From: CBFFRJ01 sp051486985
Lineage (GTDB): Bacteria > Pseudomonadota > Gammaproteobacteria > Enterobacterales > Enterobacteriaceae
NCBI RefSeq assembly: GCF_051486985.1
Contig: NZ_JAHVDV010000019.1
Location: 37,166 to 101,165, forward strand
DNA length: 64,000 nucleotides
Reading direction: 5' to 3'
Positions 57,137 to 64,000 of the stretch are shown one piece after another (position 1 is the first letter of the stretch; the number at the start of each line of letters is the position of its first letter). A program made the position numbers and the translations under genes. The notes beneath the pieces were generated by a model, which was given only the letters and a program-made list of their open reading frames with translations, made no database searches and had not been told where the DNA came from.

Positions 57137-57835
57137 TCAGGTGACAGGCAGTTCATCCAGCCAGTGGCCCACCACCTGCCGCGCCGCGCTGGAGAGGCTT
57201 GCGCTGTAGCGCGTGGCATCTTCACGCAGCGTGCGAGGGTCAATACCAGCCTGGTGAAGTTCGCAGGCGTGACCAACCAACCAGCTCTCAAGCGCTGCGG
57301 CGGTAACTTCAAGGTGGAACTGGAAAGCGAGCGCATAGGTGCCAATACGGAAGGCCTGATTATCACACTGGTCGCTGCTGGCAAGTAAAATGGCATCCTG
57401 CGGCAGTTCGAACCTGTCGCCGTGCCAGTGCAGTACGGGGAGGTTATCAAGGGCGGCAAAGTACGCTGGCGCCTGAGCGCTAACCGTCACGGGACCATAA
57501 CCTATCTCTTTAAGCCCCATTGACGCCACCCGTGCACCCATCGCTGTTGCCATCATCTGGGCCCCCAGGCAGATCCCCAGCACCGGTTTCCCGGCTAAGA
57601 GTCTTTCACGGATAATGCGCAGTTCTGTCTCAAGGAAGGGATACAGATGCTGCTCGTAAACCCCCACTGGCCCGCCCAGCACAATCAAAAGATCGTCCTT
57701 GAGCGCATCAAACGAGGCAAGAGACTGAACAGGGGTATCAATGCAGCGCCAGCGATACCCTTTAGCCAGCAGGGTTTCGCTCAGTGAATCCAGATCTTCG
57801 AAAGGTACATGTCGAAATACAACGGCTGTCTTCAT
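57137..57835 (-). CDS. Class I glutamine amidotransferase-like protein
   Basis: The 232-aa product has the class I GATase fold: oxyanion region LLIVLGGPVGVYEQHLYPFL, the nucleophile elbow PVLGICLGAQMMATAMG (Cys), and a His-x-Glu in FQFHLEV. This set fits the stand-alone GMP-synthase-GATase-like group, which includes enzymes acting on gamma-glutamyl compounds. The amide acceptor is unknown. The start MKTAVVFRHVPFEDLDSLSE at 57835 suits the family; the open frame reaches 57925. It converges with acoR with only two bases between the stops. Confidence 0.85.
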   Translation of the reverse strand: MKTAVVFRHVPFEDLDSLSETLLAKGYRWRCIDTPVQSLASFDALKDDLLIVLGGPVGVYEQHLYPFLETELRIIRERLLAGKPVLGICLGAQMMATAMGARVASMGLKEIGYGPVTVSAQAPAYFAALDNLPVLHWHGDRFELPQDAILLASSDQCDNQAFRIGTYALAFQFHLEVTAAALESWLVGHACELHQAGIDPRTLREDATRYSASLSSAARQVVGHWLDELPVT

Positions 57836-58171
57836 ACCAGAAATCCATCCTTTGTTGTAAGCGTGAATCGTTAACCTCTCCTGCCAGCATACAGAAAATC
57901 GTCGCCTGGGGGCTCTCTTAAGCACATAGTTGCGATCCCGGTGGCCTCTTTTTCCGGTGGCGATTGCAAAAAAACACTTTTAATCATGTGGTTGTGATTC
58001 TCGTTTTTCACCGCTGCCTGATAAGACATCTCATCCAGCACCCGCTACCTGTGAATATGGCACCGCGCTCGCCCCTGCCGCCGTGGCGTTTTCCTGATAA
58101 ACCGTTCTAAGCCTGTCTGACGAATTCTGGCGTCTATACTGAAGCACTGTATAACGCATTAAGGAGGTAGA
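57836..58171. promoter_or_regulatory. Divergent region GATase / MscS-type channel
   Basis: No gene, repeat or operator is apparent in these 336 bases; they should contain both promoters. The channel gene's ribosome site AAGGAGG is at 58160-58166. Confidence 0.45.
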
Positions 58172-59281
58172 ATGGCTTATCTGTTACAGCTGAACATGGT
58201 TTCGGTATTAATGTCGCCCACATTCTGGGTAAATCTGGCGATCGTATTTTTTATCACCCTCGTTACCTACTGGGTAACGACTCGATTACTCGATCTACTC
58301 TATAAAACCATTCATCGTGCAGGTAAGAATAATGCCAGGGTGGAACGGCTGGGTTCAGTTGCATTTGATATGCTGAAAAAGACCAGTAAGTTGCTCATGC
58401 TATTTGCGGCATTTCTTTTCAGCCTGCGTTTCGTCCCCTTACCGGAGCGCTTATTTTCCACCGTTTCGCATGCCTGGTTTGTGGTGTTCGCCATACAAAT
58501 GGCCATCTGGCTCGATCAGGGCGTGCAGTCGTGGATGCGGCACCTTCTTTATTCTCCCGGAACCAATAAAAACCCCGTTACGCTCGTCATTCTGGGGATG
58601 ATATTACGGACGTTTGTCTGGGCGATTATGTTACTTTCCGTGCTGGCAAATGCGGGCGTCGATATTACTGCGCTGGTTGCCAGCCTTGGTGTGGGTGGTA
58701 TTGCTATCGCGCTTGCTGTTCAGACAGTGCTGAGCGATGTGTTTGCCTCACTCTCAATTGGATTCGATAAGCCGTTCGAACCCGGCGACTTTGTGGTCTT
58801 CAGTGATGTGGCGGGTACTATTGAGCATATCGGCTTAAAAACCACCCGTATTCGAAGCCTCAGCGGGGAGCAGATCGTTTGCGCCAACGCCCAGTTGTTA
58901 CAGCAGACCATCCATAACTACAAACGTATGCAGACGCGCCGTATCGTCTTTACGTTTGGTGTCTCCATCACTACGCCGCCAGAGAAGCTGCGGATTATTG
59001 GCGATCTGGTTAAAAAGATCGTTACCGAAGTGGGCGAGACAAAATTCGACCGTGCACATCTGCTCGACTTTAATAAAGATCGCTTAACGTATGAAGTCGT
59101 CCATATCGTCAATACCGCTGACTACAACAAATATATGGACATTCAGCAAGAGATTAATATTCGTATCATCGAAACTCTCGCAGAGCATGATATCGAACTT
59201 GCACTTCCCTCCCTTATCGTTCGTTCTCCACTTCGGGTGACGCCAGAGTCAGGGGCATTACGCTCGGCCAGTAATTTCTAA
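58172..59281 (+). CDS. MscS-family mechanosensitive channel
   Basis: The 369-aa product has four or five membrane segments. The pore helix and beta-domain signature is SLGVGGIAIALAVQTVLSDV followed by FASLSIGFDKPFEPGDFVVF, characteristic of MscS. An extra N-terminal membrane pair resembles mid-size members such as YbdG or YnaI. The C-terminal cytoplasmic cage domain runs from about 210 to the end. These channels release solutes on osmotic down-shock. The start follows an ideal AAGGAGG, and a strong hairpin follows the stop. Confidence 0.88.
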   Translation: MAYLLQLNMVSVLMSPTFWVNLAIVFFITLVTYWVTTRLLDLLYKTIHRAGKNNARVERLGSVAFDMLKKTSKLLMLFAAFLFSLRFVPLPERLFSTVSHAWFVVFAIQMAIWLDQGVQSWMRHLLYSPGTNKNPVTLVILGMILRTFVWAIMLLSVLANAGVDITALVASLGVGGIAIALAVQTVLSDVFASLSIGFDKPFEPGDFVVFSDVAGTIEHIGLKTTRIRSLSGEQIVCANAQLLQQTIHNYKRMQTRRIVFTFGVSITTPPEKLRIIGDLVKKIVTEVGETKFDRAHLLDFNKDRLTYEVVHIVNTADYNKYMDIQQEINIRIIETLAEHDIELALPSLIVRSPLRVTPESGALRSASNF

Positions 59282-59293
59282 GGAGCAGAAGGC

Positions 59294-59320
59294 AATGTGG
59301 TGGCCTGGTGCCACCACATT
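59294..59320 (+). terminator. Hairpin terminator after the MscS-type gene
   Basis: An 11-bp perfect stem (AATGTGGTGGC / GCCACCACATT) with loop CTGGT starts 13 bases after the stop and is followed by TATT. The U-run is weak but the stem is strong. Confidence 0.65.
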
Positions 59321-59641
59321 TATTAAAGGGTGTCGTTTAAATGATCAAATGCAGAGTCGGTGCCAGGCCTTCTCTGACTTACGGAAATGTCCCGGAAGTA
59401 ATAAAAATGGAGGCATTTCTCTTACCACAATTTGCGTTCTGGCAGAGGGGCAAAACAGTCCTGGCAAAATTTTTACCAGAAGCCATATCTCAAATAAATT
59501 TTTTCGATTATGCCATTCCCTGAGGCCATAATCCCGGTCCAATAAATGAGTCTCCGCCACAAGAGGCAACTCAAAAGCAGAACATCCTCTTTTTCCAGGT
59601 ACGTATATCATTTTTTTCTGACCATTACTTAATTAAAATAT
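59321..59641. other. Non-coding border of the Rhs array
   Basis: These 321 bases mark the change from core genome to the AT-rich Rhs array. Short open frames exist on both strands, the longest being 88 codons on the minus strand, but none has protein-like similarity that I recognise. No repeat or attachment site is evident. Confidence 0.5.
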
Positions 59642-59923
59642 TTATGACATTCTCATCACACATTCTCGAAGACGCTTTAGGCGTTCAGGATCTTTAATGC
59701 AATCAACTGGCTTTATCCCTTCTAATGCTGGAAGATCTTGTTCTATCCACCATAAGGCCTCTTTCATCCCTCTTTTGCCATAAATAATTATAGCCAAATC
59801 CAAATGGCCATCCAATCTTTCAGAAAGTAAGCGGGCATTATCATCTAAATAATCTTCAGCATAAAAATCAGAATAACTTTTCCACTTTTTATCACCAGCG
59901 TAATGGTGTTCGAAAGAAGACAT
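59642..59923 (-). CDS. MbcA/ParS-type toxin-binding antitoxin, immunity to the RES-domain Rhs tip
   Basis: The 93-aa product ends with the pattern of MbcA/ParS/Xre toxin-binding domains (ALWWIEQDLPALEGIKPVDC, then IKDPERLKRLRECVMRM). There is no helix-turn-helix; the N-terminal part is a short acidic region (FYAEDYLDDNARLL). It starts three bases after the stop of a decayed RES-domain toxin tip, with GGAGG in the toxin's last codons. MbcA/ParS-type proteins neutralise RES-domain NAD-consuming toxins, so this is best read as its immunity protein. The frame is intact although the toxin is dead. Confidence 0.7.
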   Translation of the reverse strand: MSSFEHHYAGDKKWKSYSDFYAEDYLDDNARLLSERLDGHLDLAIIIYGKRGMKEALWWIEQDLPALEGIKPVDCIKDPERLKRLRECVMRMS

Positions 59924-59925
59924 AT

Positions 59926-60500
59926 CTAAAACCCTCCGAATGATATTAAGTTAGAACTAGTTGAATTTCTTGCTGAGGGAGCATATATGCCATCATGTCA
60001 TTGTTTCTTAGCCTAACCTCCGATTTGATGAGCGATAATGTTATTATTACCTATAATATCACTTAAAGAAACACGCAATTTATCTCTCACACGCGGACGA
60101 GTCAGATCTGATACTTATTTAATTGTACCTTTTTGCTAATTAATACCCTGTTTGATAGATCAAGATCCCAATGGGTTACTTCAGAAAGTGCGGTTTTACG
60201 TGAGTTTGCATCATAGATACCCCCCAAACCTTCATCTGTATATCTATGCGAAGCTTTAATATTTCATTTATGGGGTGTCCACATTGTGCTCATTCTGTCA
60301 GGTGCTTCAAATCTGTACACCGTTCGGTTAATTTTTCTCCTTGTCGGCGACGTTGAACACTTCATCTGCCCCAGCGGATCCATCCATCCCAGCACATTTC
60401 GCGCATACTGATAGAGGTTCATTCCCCCGGCCAGCCCTATCGGCTCAGCTGACGCAATCAGCCCTACTTGAACATCATACTACCGGGTTAGTTCATATAA
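59926..60500 (-). pseudogene. Displaced Rhs tip: Rhs core end plus decayed RES-domain toxin
   Basis: Reading from about 60500 leftwards, an Rhs core remnant (SAEPIGLAGGMNLYQYARNV, then LGWMDPLGQMKC) leads into INRTVYRFEAPDRMSTMW, HRYTDEGLGGIYDANSRKTA, LSEVTHWDLDLSNRVLISKK. After a frameshift near 60110-60120 come LTRPRVRDKLRVSLSDIIG and the closing GIYAPSARNSTSSNLISFGG. This order is that of a RES domain, the fold of NAD-degrading or ADP-ribosylating toxins. Lesions are a TGA at 60264-60266 (where Trp is likely), the frameshift, and two later stops. An MbcA/ParS-like gene follows. The core wording differs from the other Rhs tips here, so it came from another Rhs lineage. Confidence 0.75.
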
Positions 60501-60608
60501 ATCCGATACCACCACGTCATAGTTCATACGCTACCGCCATACCCTGATAAATCCGTCTATTTGTGCAAGAATTATTTTACTTTTAAAACAAAAGGTTAAC
60601 TAGAAAAC

Positions 60609-60868
60609 ATGAACCATATAGTTGGCGCTGTCAGCATCTGCCACACCAACCGTAAAACCACAGTCCCGACATATAACGCCCATATCCCCAGTATCCACCT
60701 TAAAGGCAACTGGCTGAGGCGGGTTTTGACAACGGGCGCGGCGTGATGGTGCGGATTTCGAAGGGGTGCATCGTGCTGATCGCCGACTGCGACGAGGTGC
60801 AGGAGCTGCGCGAGCAGCTTTATCAGCTGCGGCAGGTGGTGAAGGGGGTTAAGGAGGCAGTTGTTTAG
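60609..60868 (+). pseudogene. symE-like toxin remnant, copy A
   Basis: The first frame reads VGAVSICHTNRKTTVP then IHLKGNWL, after which the sense continues one base out of phase as GFDNGRGVMVRISKGCIVLI and DEVQELREQLYQLRQ, ending at TAG 60866-60868. That order (PGI-LxGNWL-EAGFDTG-V-I-EGCIVL) is the SymE-like AbrB-type fold. The break is at about 60713-60716, inside TGGCTGAGGCGGG. The N-terminus present in copy B is replaced here. It is about 80% identical to the copy at 61715-62022, which has its break at the same place. Confidence 0.65.
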
Positions 60869-60932
60869 TGGGCTGAACAGCGGCGGGTAAATAAAAAATA
60901 AGCCGGGAAAATATATACCCCGGATTTTTTAT

Positions 60933-61250
60933 TTATCTATTTTTCAATATATTTAAACCATCATTCAATATTTTTGTATTATTTACATCTCCGCCACGAT
61001 CTATATATGACGACCATTCTGGATAGTATTCTTTAAATAACAAGTTACCGACATCAGAAAGATCAGAACTATATAAGATAAGATCTTCTTTTAAGCTACC
61101 GTCATCTTTAAATGGTTCAACCATAACCAACCCATTTTCCTTGAGAAACGTCATTAACACTATCGTTATTTTTGTTATTTGTTCACGACAAGATAAATTT
61201 TTGCTTCTTTTCAACAAAGTTGTGTAATTAAACCTTAACAAGTCCATCAT
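60933..61250 (-). CDS. Putative immunity protein for the third Rhs tip
   Basis: The 105-aa, soluble, mostly helical product (LLRFNYTTLLKRSKNLSCRE, ITIVLMTFLKENGLVMVEPF) is AT-rich and begins 11 bases after the orphan toxin tip, with AGGAATAAAT before its ATG. I do not recognise the fold, but position, size and composition are typical of an Rhs/CDI immunity gene. Function is inferred from context only. Confidence 0.65.
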   Translation of the reverse strand: MMDLLRFNYTTLLKRSKNLSCREQITKITIVLMTFLKENGLVMVEPFKDDGSLKEDLILYSSDLSDVGNLLFKEYYPEWSSYIDRGGDVNNTKILNDGLNILKNR

Positions 61251-61261
61251 ATTTATTCCTG

Positions 61262-61644
61262 TTAATCAAGGCGTATTATTCGAGAGATGTCATCAGAAAG
61301 TTCTATCAACTCTTTTGTCACTGGATGACGAACGAAACCACCTCCGGCAGCTCGAATTATCTCTTCTTTTGCAGATTGGGCTACTTTCGAAGCTGTTTTA
61401 CTCGTGACCTCAATTCCTTTCCAGCCATCCTTTGTCTTAACTACAAAATCAAGAATTCGGGAGCCTTTTATTTTGCCTAACGCAATAGCATCATCAACAA
61501 GACCAACGATTTTTCCTTGAGCATTGCGTAAATGTCGCTGACTTAGAACATTTTCTGCCCCATACATATTCTGTAATCGTTTTAAAAGTCTTGCTTCTCG
61601 GGCATCACCATCTACCTTGTTTGTTATACATTTAAGACCTAACG
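61262..61644 (-). CDS. Displaced Rhs tip with nuclease-like toxin domain
   Basis: The frame is open from about 61644, where CGTTAGGTCTTAAATGT encodes the end of the Rhs core (LGLKC), to the stop at 61262. The tip (about 125 aa) contains ARLLKRLQNMYGAENVLSQ, GSRILDFVVKTKDGWKGIEV, TSKTASKVAQSAKEEIIRAA and GGGFVRHPVTKELIEL. The order Asp...Glu-Val-x-Ser-Lys in LDFVV...GIEVTSK looks like a PD-(D/E)XK-type nuclease core. It lacks the Rhs shell, so it has no own start beyond an internal ATG (61567) and is a silent orphan unless recombined into a full Rhs gene. The reading frame is not disrupted. Confidence 0.65.
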
Positions 61645-61714
61645 TTTAGCGCGGCGCTGATGTGCTCGAACACACCAACGCCGCTCACCACAATTAACTA
61701 CGCAGGAGTTAATC

Positions 61715-62022
61715 ATGGCTGAACGCGATTCGAAGCCAGCAGTCACCATTTCCAAAACCCAGCGCCGGGTAAAAGTCGGCGCTGTCGGCATCTACCACAC
61801 CAACCGCAAAACCAAAGTCCCGACCCATTACTTCCATATCCCCGGTATCCACCTTAGAGGCAACTGGCTTAGGCGGGATTTGACACCGGGCGTGGCGTGA
61901 CGGTGAGGATTTCAGAAGGGTGCATCGTGCTGATCGCCGACTGCGACGAGGTGCAGGAATTGCGTGAGCAGCTTTATCAGGTGCAGCAGGCGGTGAAGGG
62001 GATTAAGGACGCTGTGATTTAA
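61715..62022 (+). pseudogene. symE-like toxin, copy B, with frameshift
   Basis: A good CAGGAG site precedes MAERDSKPAVTISKTQRRVK; then VGAVGIYHTNRKTKVP and IPGIHLRGNWL match SymE-like proteins. In the first phase the frame ends early at 61900. One base out of phase the domain continues GFDTGRGVTVRISEGCIVLI, then DEVQELREQLYQVQQAVKGI, to TAA at 62022. Insertion of one base near 61868-61871 (TGGCTTAGGCGGG) would restore a full protein of about 102 aa. It lies on the strand opposite to the Rhs tips. Confidence 0.7.
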
Positions 62023-62074
62023 TGGGCTGAACGAGCATTAAAAAACCGGGAGATATAAACCTCCCGGTATAATA

Positions 62075-62317
62075 TTACTCATAAACTTTTGCAGCCATTA
62101 AAACATCAGCAATAAATGTCCAGTTAACATTATCGGGAACAGGTAATTTTTGATTTAAATAATATCCATCCATGTCTTCTATCCAGGATGCCATTGATTC
62201 GAGATATGAAGGTAAATCTTTATTTTCCCATTCACTTAGATTATTCTTGGCATTTGATGACAAAAACTCAATAAATTCAACTAAATCTTCTCTAGTCTTT
62301 ATTTCTTTAGTATTCAT
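62075..62317 (-). CDS. Putative immunity protein for the second Rhs tip
   Basis: This 80-aa product (TREDLVEFIEFLSSNAKNNL, LPSYLESMASWIEDMDGYYL, ending WTFIADVLMAAKVYE) is acidic and has the look of a DUF7660-like immunity protein. It starts six bases after the stop of the second toxin tip, with GGAG upstream. Its frame is intact although the toxin is frameshifted. The assignment is from pattern and position. Confidence 0.7.
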   Translation of the reverse strand: MNTKEIKTREDLVEFIEFLSSNAKNNLSEWENKDLPSYLESMASWIEDMDGYYLNQKLPVPDNVNWTFIADVLMAAKVYE

Positions 62318-62323
62318 AAAACA

Positions 62324-62829
62324 TCACTCCAATATTTTCTTTACCCTATCACCCAGTTTGAGAATGATTGACTTACCATCTGTTTTTGTTGTCATTTTCC
62401 ACATCTGATTAGCAATTTCACTAGGTGAAGCCCATTTAAATGGAACATTATCAAGCCCCGCCAATTTAAATGCAGCTAACCTACGATGATCCAGAGTCCA
62501 TATTTTACCCAAATCATCTTTCCATATTCTAATTGGCGGTAAATCGGAAGGTTTCAAAGTACCTTTAAGTAAAGCATCTGCATTACCGAAAAAAAGTATA
62601 ATCCCCGGTTTGATTTTTTATAGAACTTTGCATATGAAGAACATCTTTTGGCTCAATGTTCCCGTCAGCCTTTCCACATGTCAGCCCTAACGGATCGATC
62701 CACGATAGCGGATTCGGCGCATACTGATAAAGGTTTAAACCGCCTCTTAGCCCTATCGGGTCTTGCTGCGTAAACCTTCCGCTTTCCGGATCGTAGTACC
62801 TGAACAGGTTATAATGCAGTCCTGTTTCA
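62324..62829 (-). pseudogene. Displaced Rhs tip with ParB-like toxin, frameshifted in a T7 tract
   Basis: From about 62829 the minus strand encodes the Rhs core end (ETGLHYNLFRYYDPESGRFT, DPIGLRGGLNLYQYAPNPLS, WIDPLGLTC), then a variable tip. The tip runs to GDYTFF in one phase, where seven T at 62589-62595 break the frame, and resumes as FGNADALLKGTLKPSDLPPI, RIWKDDLGKIWTLDHRRLAA, ending at 62324. With six T the protein would be continuous. The IWTLDHRRLAAF segment resembles the ParB/sulfiredoxin-like nuclease fold of some polymorphic toxins. A candidate immunity gene follows after six bases. Confidence 0.75.
62690..62829 (-). repeat. Rhs core-end repeat, copy 2
   Basis: These bases repeat the core end of the main Rhs gene (about 63660-63810), coding for ETGLHYNLFRYYDPE through DPLGL, with scattered substitutions. 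A diverged third relative is at about 60370-60500. The homology ends abruptly at TTTCAC near 62824-62829, as expected of recombination-driven displacement. Confidence 0.75.
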
Positions 62830-62877
62830 CAGTATAGCCGAGAGAATCAGTAAGTAATTTTCTCAGCTAATAATGCA

Positions 62878-63330
62878 TTAAAGACGATTATATATTGATT
62901 TTAATTCTTTTGCGTACTTTATGGAATTTGGAATTCTTAATTTTTTCAAATAGTCAGCAAGAGCAGATGGATTATTTTTTAAGAAATAAAATTCGATGAT
63001 ATATCCAATTAAAAATGTTTTTGGAAATGGTAATATCTCTAATGTTTCAGACTTATCGCCATCATCATTATAATCATCTTCGTCGTCTTCTATTTCTGCA
63101 AATTTTAATTTTGTGAATGCTACAAGATGCTCTTTTTCTGAGTAACATAGCTCATTTAATACATCTAAATTAATGCCGGATTTATTTACACAATCTGCAT
63201 GAATATTAAACATCTGGCTAGATGGTTCATCTTTACTCACATTTATATTCATACGTTCGATTACCTCATTCAATAAAGAGATATAATCGTTTGTTTTAAT
63301 AAATTCTCTTAGATTGTTTGTTGTTACCAT
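62878..63330 (-). CDS. Putative immunity protein for the expressed Rhs tip
   Basis: The 150-aa, AT-rich, acidic product includes an Asp/Glu run (IEDDEDDYNDDGDKSETLEI), which could mimic nucleic acid to block a nuclease. The ATG overlaps the end of the Rhs frame by seven bases (63324-63330), the tight coupling expected of a cognate immunity gene. I do not recognise a named family. Confidence 0.75.
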   Translation of the reverse strand: MVTTNNLREFIKTNDYISLLNEVIERMNINVSKDEPSSQMFNIHADCVNKSGINLDVLNELCYSEKEHLVAFTKLKFAEIEDDEDDYNDDGDKSETLEILPFPKTFLIGYIIEFYFLKNNPSALADYLKKLRIPNSIKYAKELKSIYNRL

Positions 63331-64000
63331 GAGTTAGGTCCTAATATAATACGTTCTAATTTATAACCTGTGTGTCTGTTTGGGTCCATTGTCACATGTC
63401 CCCATGGAGTAGTTTTTTCTAGGTTCCATTGCTCATTGGCTTTTGGTGAAACTCCTCTTTGTGGCAAGCTCCTATGGTGAATTTCCATTGATACATCTTT
63501 AACTTCAAGTTTCCCTGTTTTGTAGTTAAAGACTTCAACTTTCATTCTTGGTGCCTTACCTTCAATCATACGTTCAAGGTTATTCCGTGAATATCTATGA
63601 GGATTGGTTCTGGCCTCACGTATCCAAAAATCTTTTCTTGCAGAAGACCAGCATTTAAGACCTAACGGATCTATCCAATTGAGAGGATTTGGCCCATATT
63701 GATAGAGGTTTATCCCCCCCGCCAGCCCTATCGGGTCAGGCTGCGTAAACCGTCCACACTCCGGATCGTAGTACCTGAACAGGTTATAGTGCAGCCCCGT
63801 TTCACGGTCAAGGTACTGGCCCTGCATCCGCAGGTTTTGTGGATAATCCGCCGCCTTATGAGGCATCTCCCGCAGCAGTTTTCCCCAGACGCTGTTCTGC
63901 CCTTCCCAGCGCAGTTCGCCTTCGATATCTGTCATCCGCTCCGGTGTGCCGTTCGGCTGACAGTGAAACCAGTAAATGTCGGGTGATTCCGTACCATCAA
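63324..64000 (-). CDS. Rhs protein, C-terminal part with HNH-like toxin tip (5' end beyond window)
   Basis: The frame is open to the window edge and reads the end of an Rhs shell: YWFHCQPNGTPERMTDIEGE, ETGLHYNLFRYYDPECGRFT, DPIGLAGGINLYQYGPNPLN and the junction WIDPLGLKC. The tip of about 105 residues follows: ARKDFWIREARTNPHRYSRN, VSMEIHHRSLPQRGVSPKAN, EQWNLEKTTPWGHVTMDPNR, HTGYKL. The HH...N...H pattern suggests an HNH/His-Me-finger nuclease, though this is inferred. Rhs shells deliver such tips to other cells through type VI secretion or contact. No delivery genes are in the window. Confidence 0.85.
   Translation of the reverse strand, partial: DGTESPDIYWFHCQPNGTPERMTDIEGELRWEGQNSVWGKLLREMPHKAADYPQNLRMQGQYLDRETGLHYNLFRYYDPECGRFTQPDPIGLAGGINLYQYGPNPLNWIDPLGLKCWSSARKDFWIREARTNPHRYSRNNLERMIEGKAPRMKVEVFNYKTGKLEVKDVSMEIHHRSLPQRGVSPKANEQWNLEKTTPWGHVTMDPNRHTGYKLERIILGPNSW
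63660..63810 (-). repeat. Rhs core-end repeat, copy 1 (in the live gene)
   Basis: This is the conserved end of the Rhs core in the gene entering at the right edge. It recurs at 62690-62829 and, more diverged, at 60370-60500, and its last codons (LGLKC) recur at 61631-61644. These repeats are the homology through which displaced tips can be exchanged. Confidence 0.75.

Noticed and set aside
59345..59611. Minus-strand 88-codon frame at the border of the Rhs array
   Set aside because: I considered a transposase fragment (H-repeat type) but found no matching motif, so it is left unassigned.
60341..60547. Plus-strand 68-codon frame over the RES-type tip
   Set aside because: It is the antisense shadow of the Rhs core remnant, whose minus-strand reading is clearly Rhs.

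Overview
The window looks like chromosomal DNA of a member of the Enterobacteriaceae close to Enterobacter, Lelliottia, Kosakonia or Klebsiella. The basis is recognition of enteric genes by their protein sequence: yaiL, yddG, the ycgZ-ymgA-ariR trio, yciG-yciF-yciE with katN as in Salmonella, paoABCD, and acetoin-type regulators. Most of the sequence has ordinary enteric codon use. The two ends (about 1-1.7 kb and 59.3-64 kb) are AT-richer and carry transposon and Rhs debris, so they are accessory. Identifications come from reading the sequence only; no database search was run.

Layout. 1-1.7 kb: gene fragment, orphan ORF and a dead IS3-family transposase. 1.7-5.7 kb: LysE-type exporter, AraC regulator, chorismate mutase, a ribbon-helix-helix/methyltransferase pair with a perfect 33-bp palindrome upstream, and a Gate-domain membrane protein. 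5.9-8.2 kb: a Slam outer-membrane translocon with its surface lipoprotein. 8.5-9.5 kb: ycgZ-ymgA-ariR. 9.6-13.4 kb: yddG and a phosphoketolase. 13.8-18.7 kb: a stress block, yciG-yciF-yciE-katN, followed by a cyanide-insensitive-type bd oxidase (cioA, cioB and a 44-aa DUF2474 protein). 18.7-31 kb: mixed single genes (CinA-like amidase, zinc dehydrogenase, Na+/H+ antiporter, GAF-EAL phosphodiesterase, phage-type antirepressor, MBL hydrolase, RluA-type synthase, yaiL, alpha/beta hydrolase). 31-36 kb: paoABCD plus a MobA-like nucleotidyltransferase, for a molybdenum aldehyde oxidoreductase.

36-48 kb: TonB-dependent receptor, acetoin/diacetyl reductase divergent from a MalT/AcoK-type regulator, a solute-binding-like protein without signal peptide, an MFS exporter and a MarR-emrA-emrB-like efflux operon with a long palindromic operator. 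48-53.4 kb: katG, a CheY-CheC-diguanylate cyclase operon, a 24-aa small protein and a second yciG. 53.5-59.3 kb: AcoD/AldB-like aldehyde dehydrogenase with a -24/-12 promoter, the divergent AcoR-type sigma-54 activator, a GATase and an MscS-type channel.

59.6-64 kb: an Rhs toxin/immunity array. The 3' end of an Rhs gene with an intact C-terminal toxin enters from the right edge. It is followed, in the direction of transcription, by three displaced toxin tips, each next to an intact immunity-type gene: a frameshifted ParB-like tip, an orphan nuclease-like tip and a badly decayed RES-domain tip beside an MbcA/ParS-like antitoxin. Two broken symE-like copies on the other strand separate the modules. 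This array, the Slam pair, the CheY-CheC-cyclase operon and a PaoA without its Tat signal are the most unusual content.
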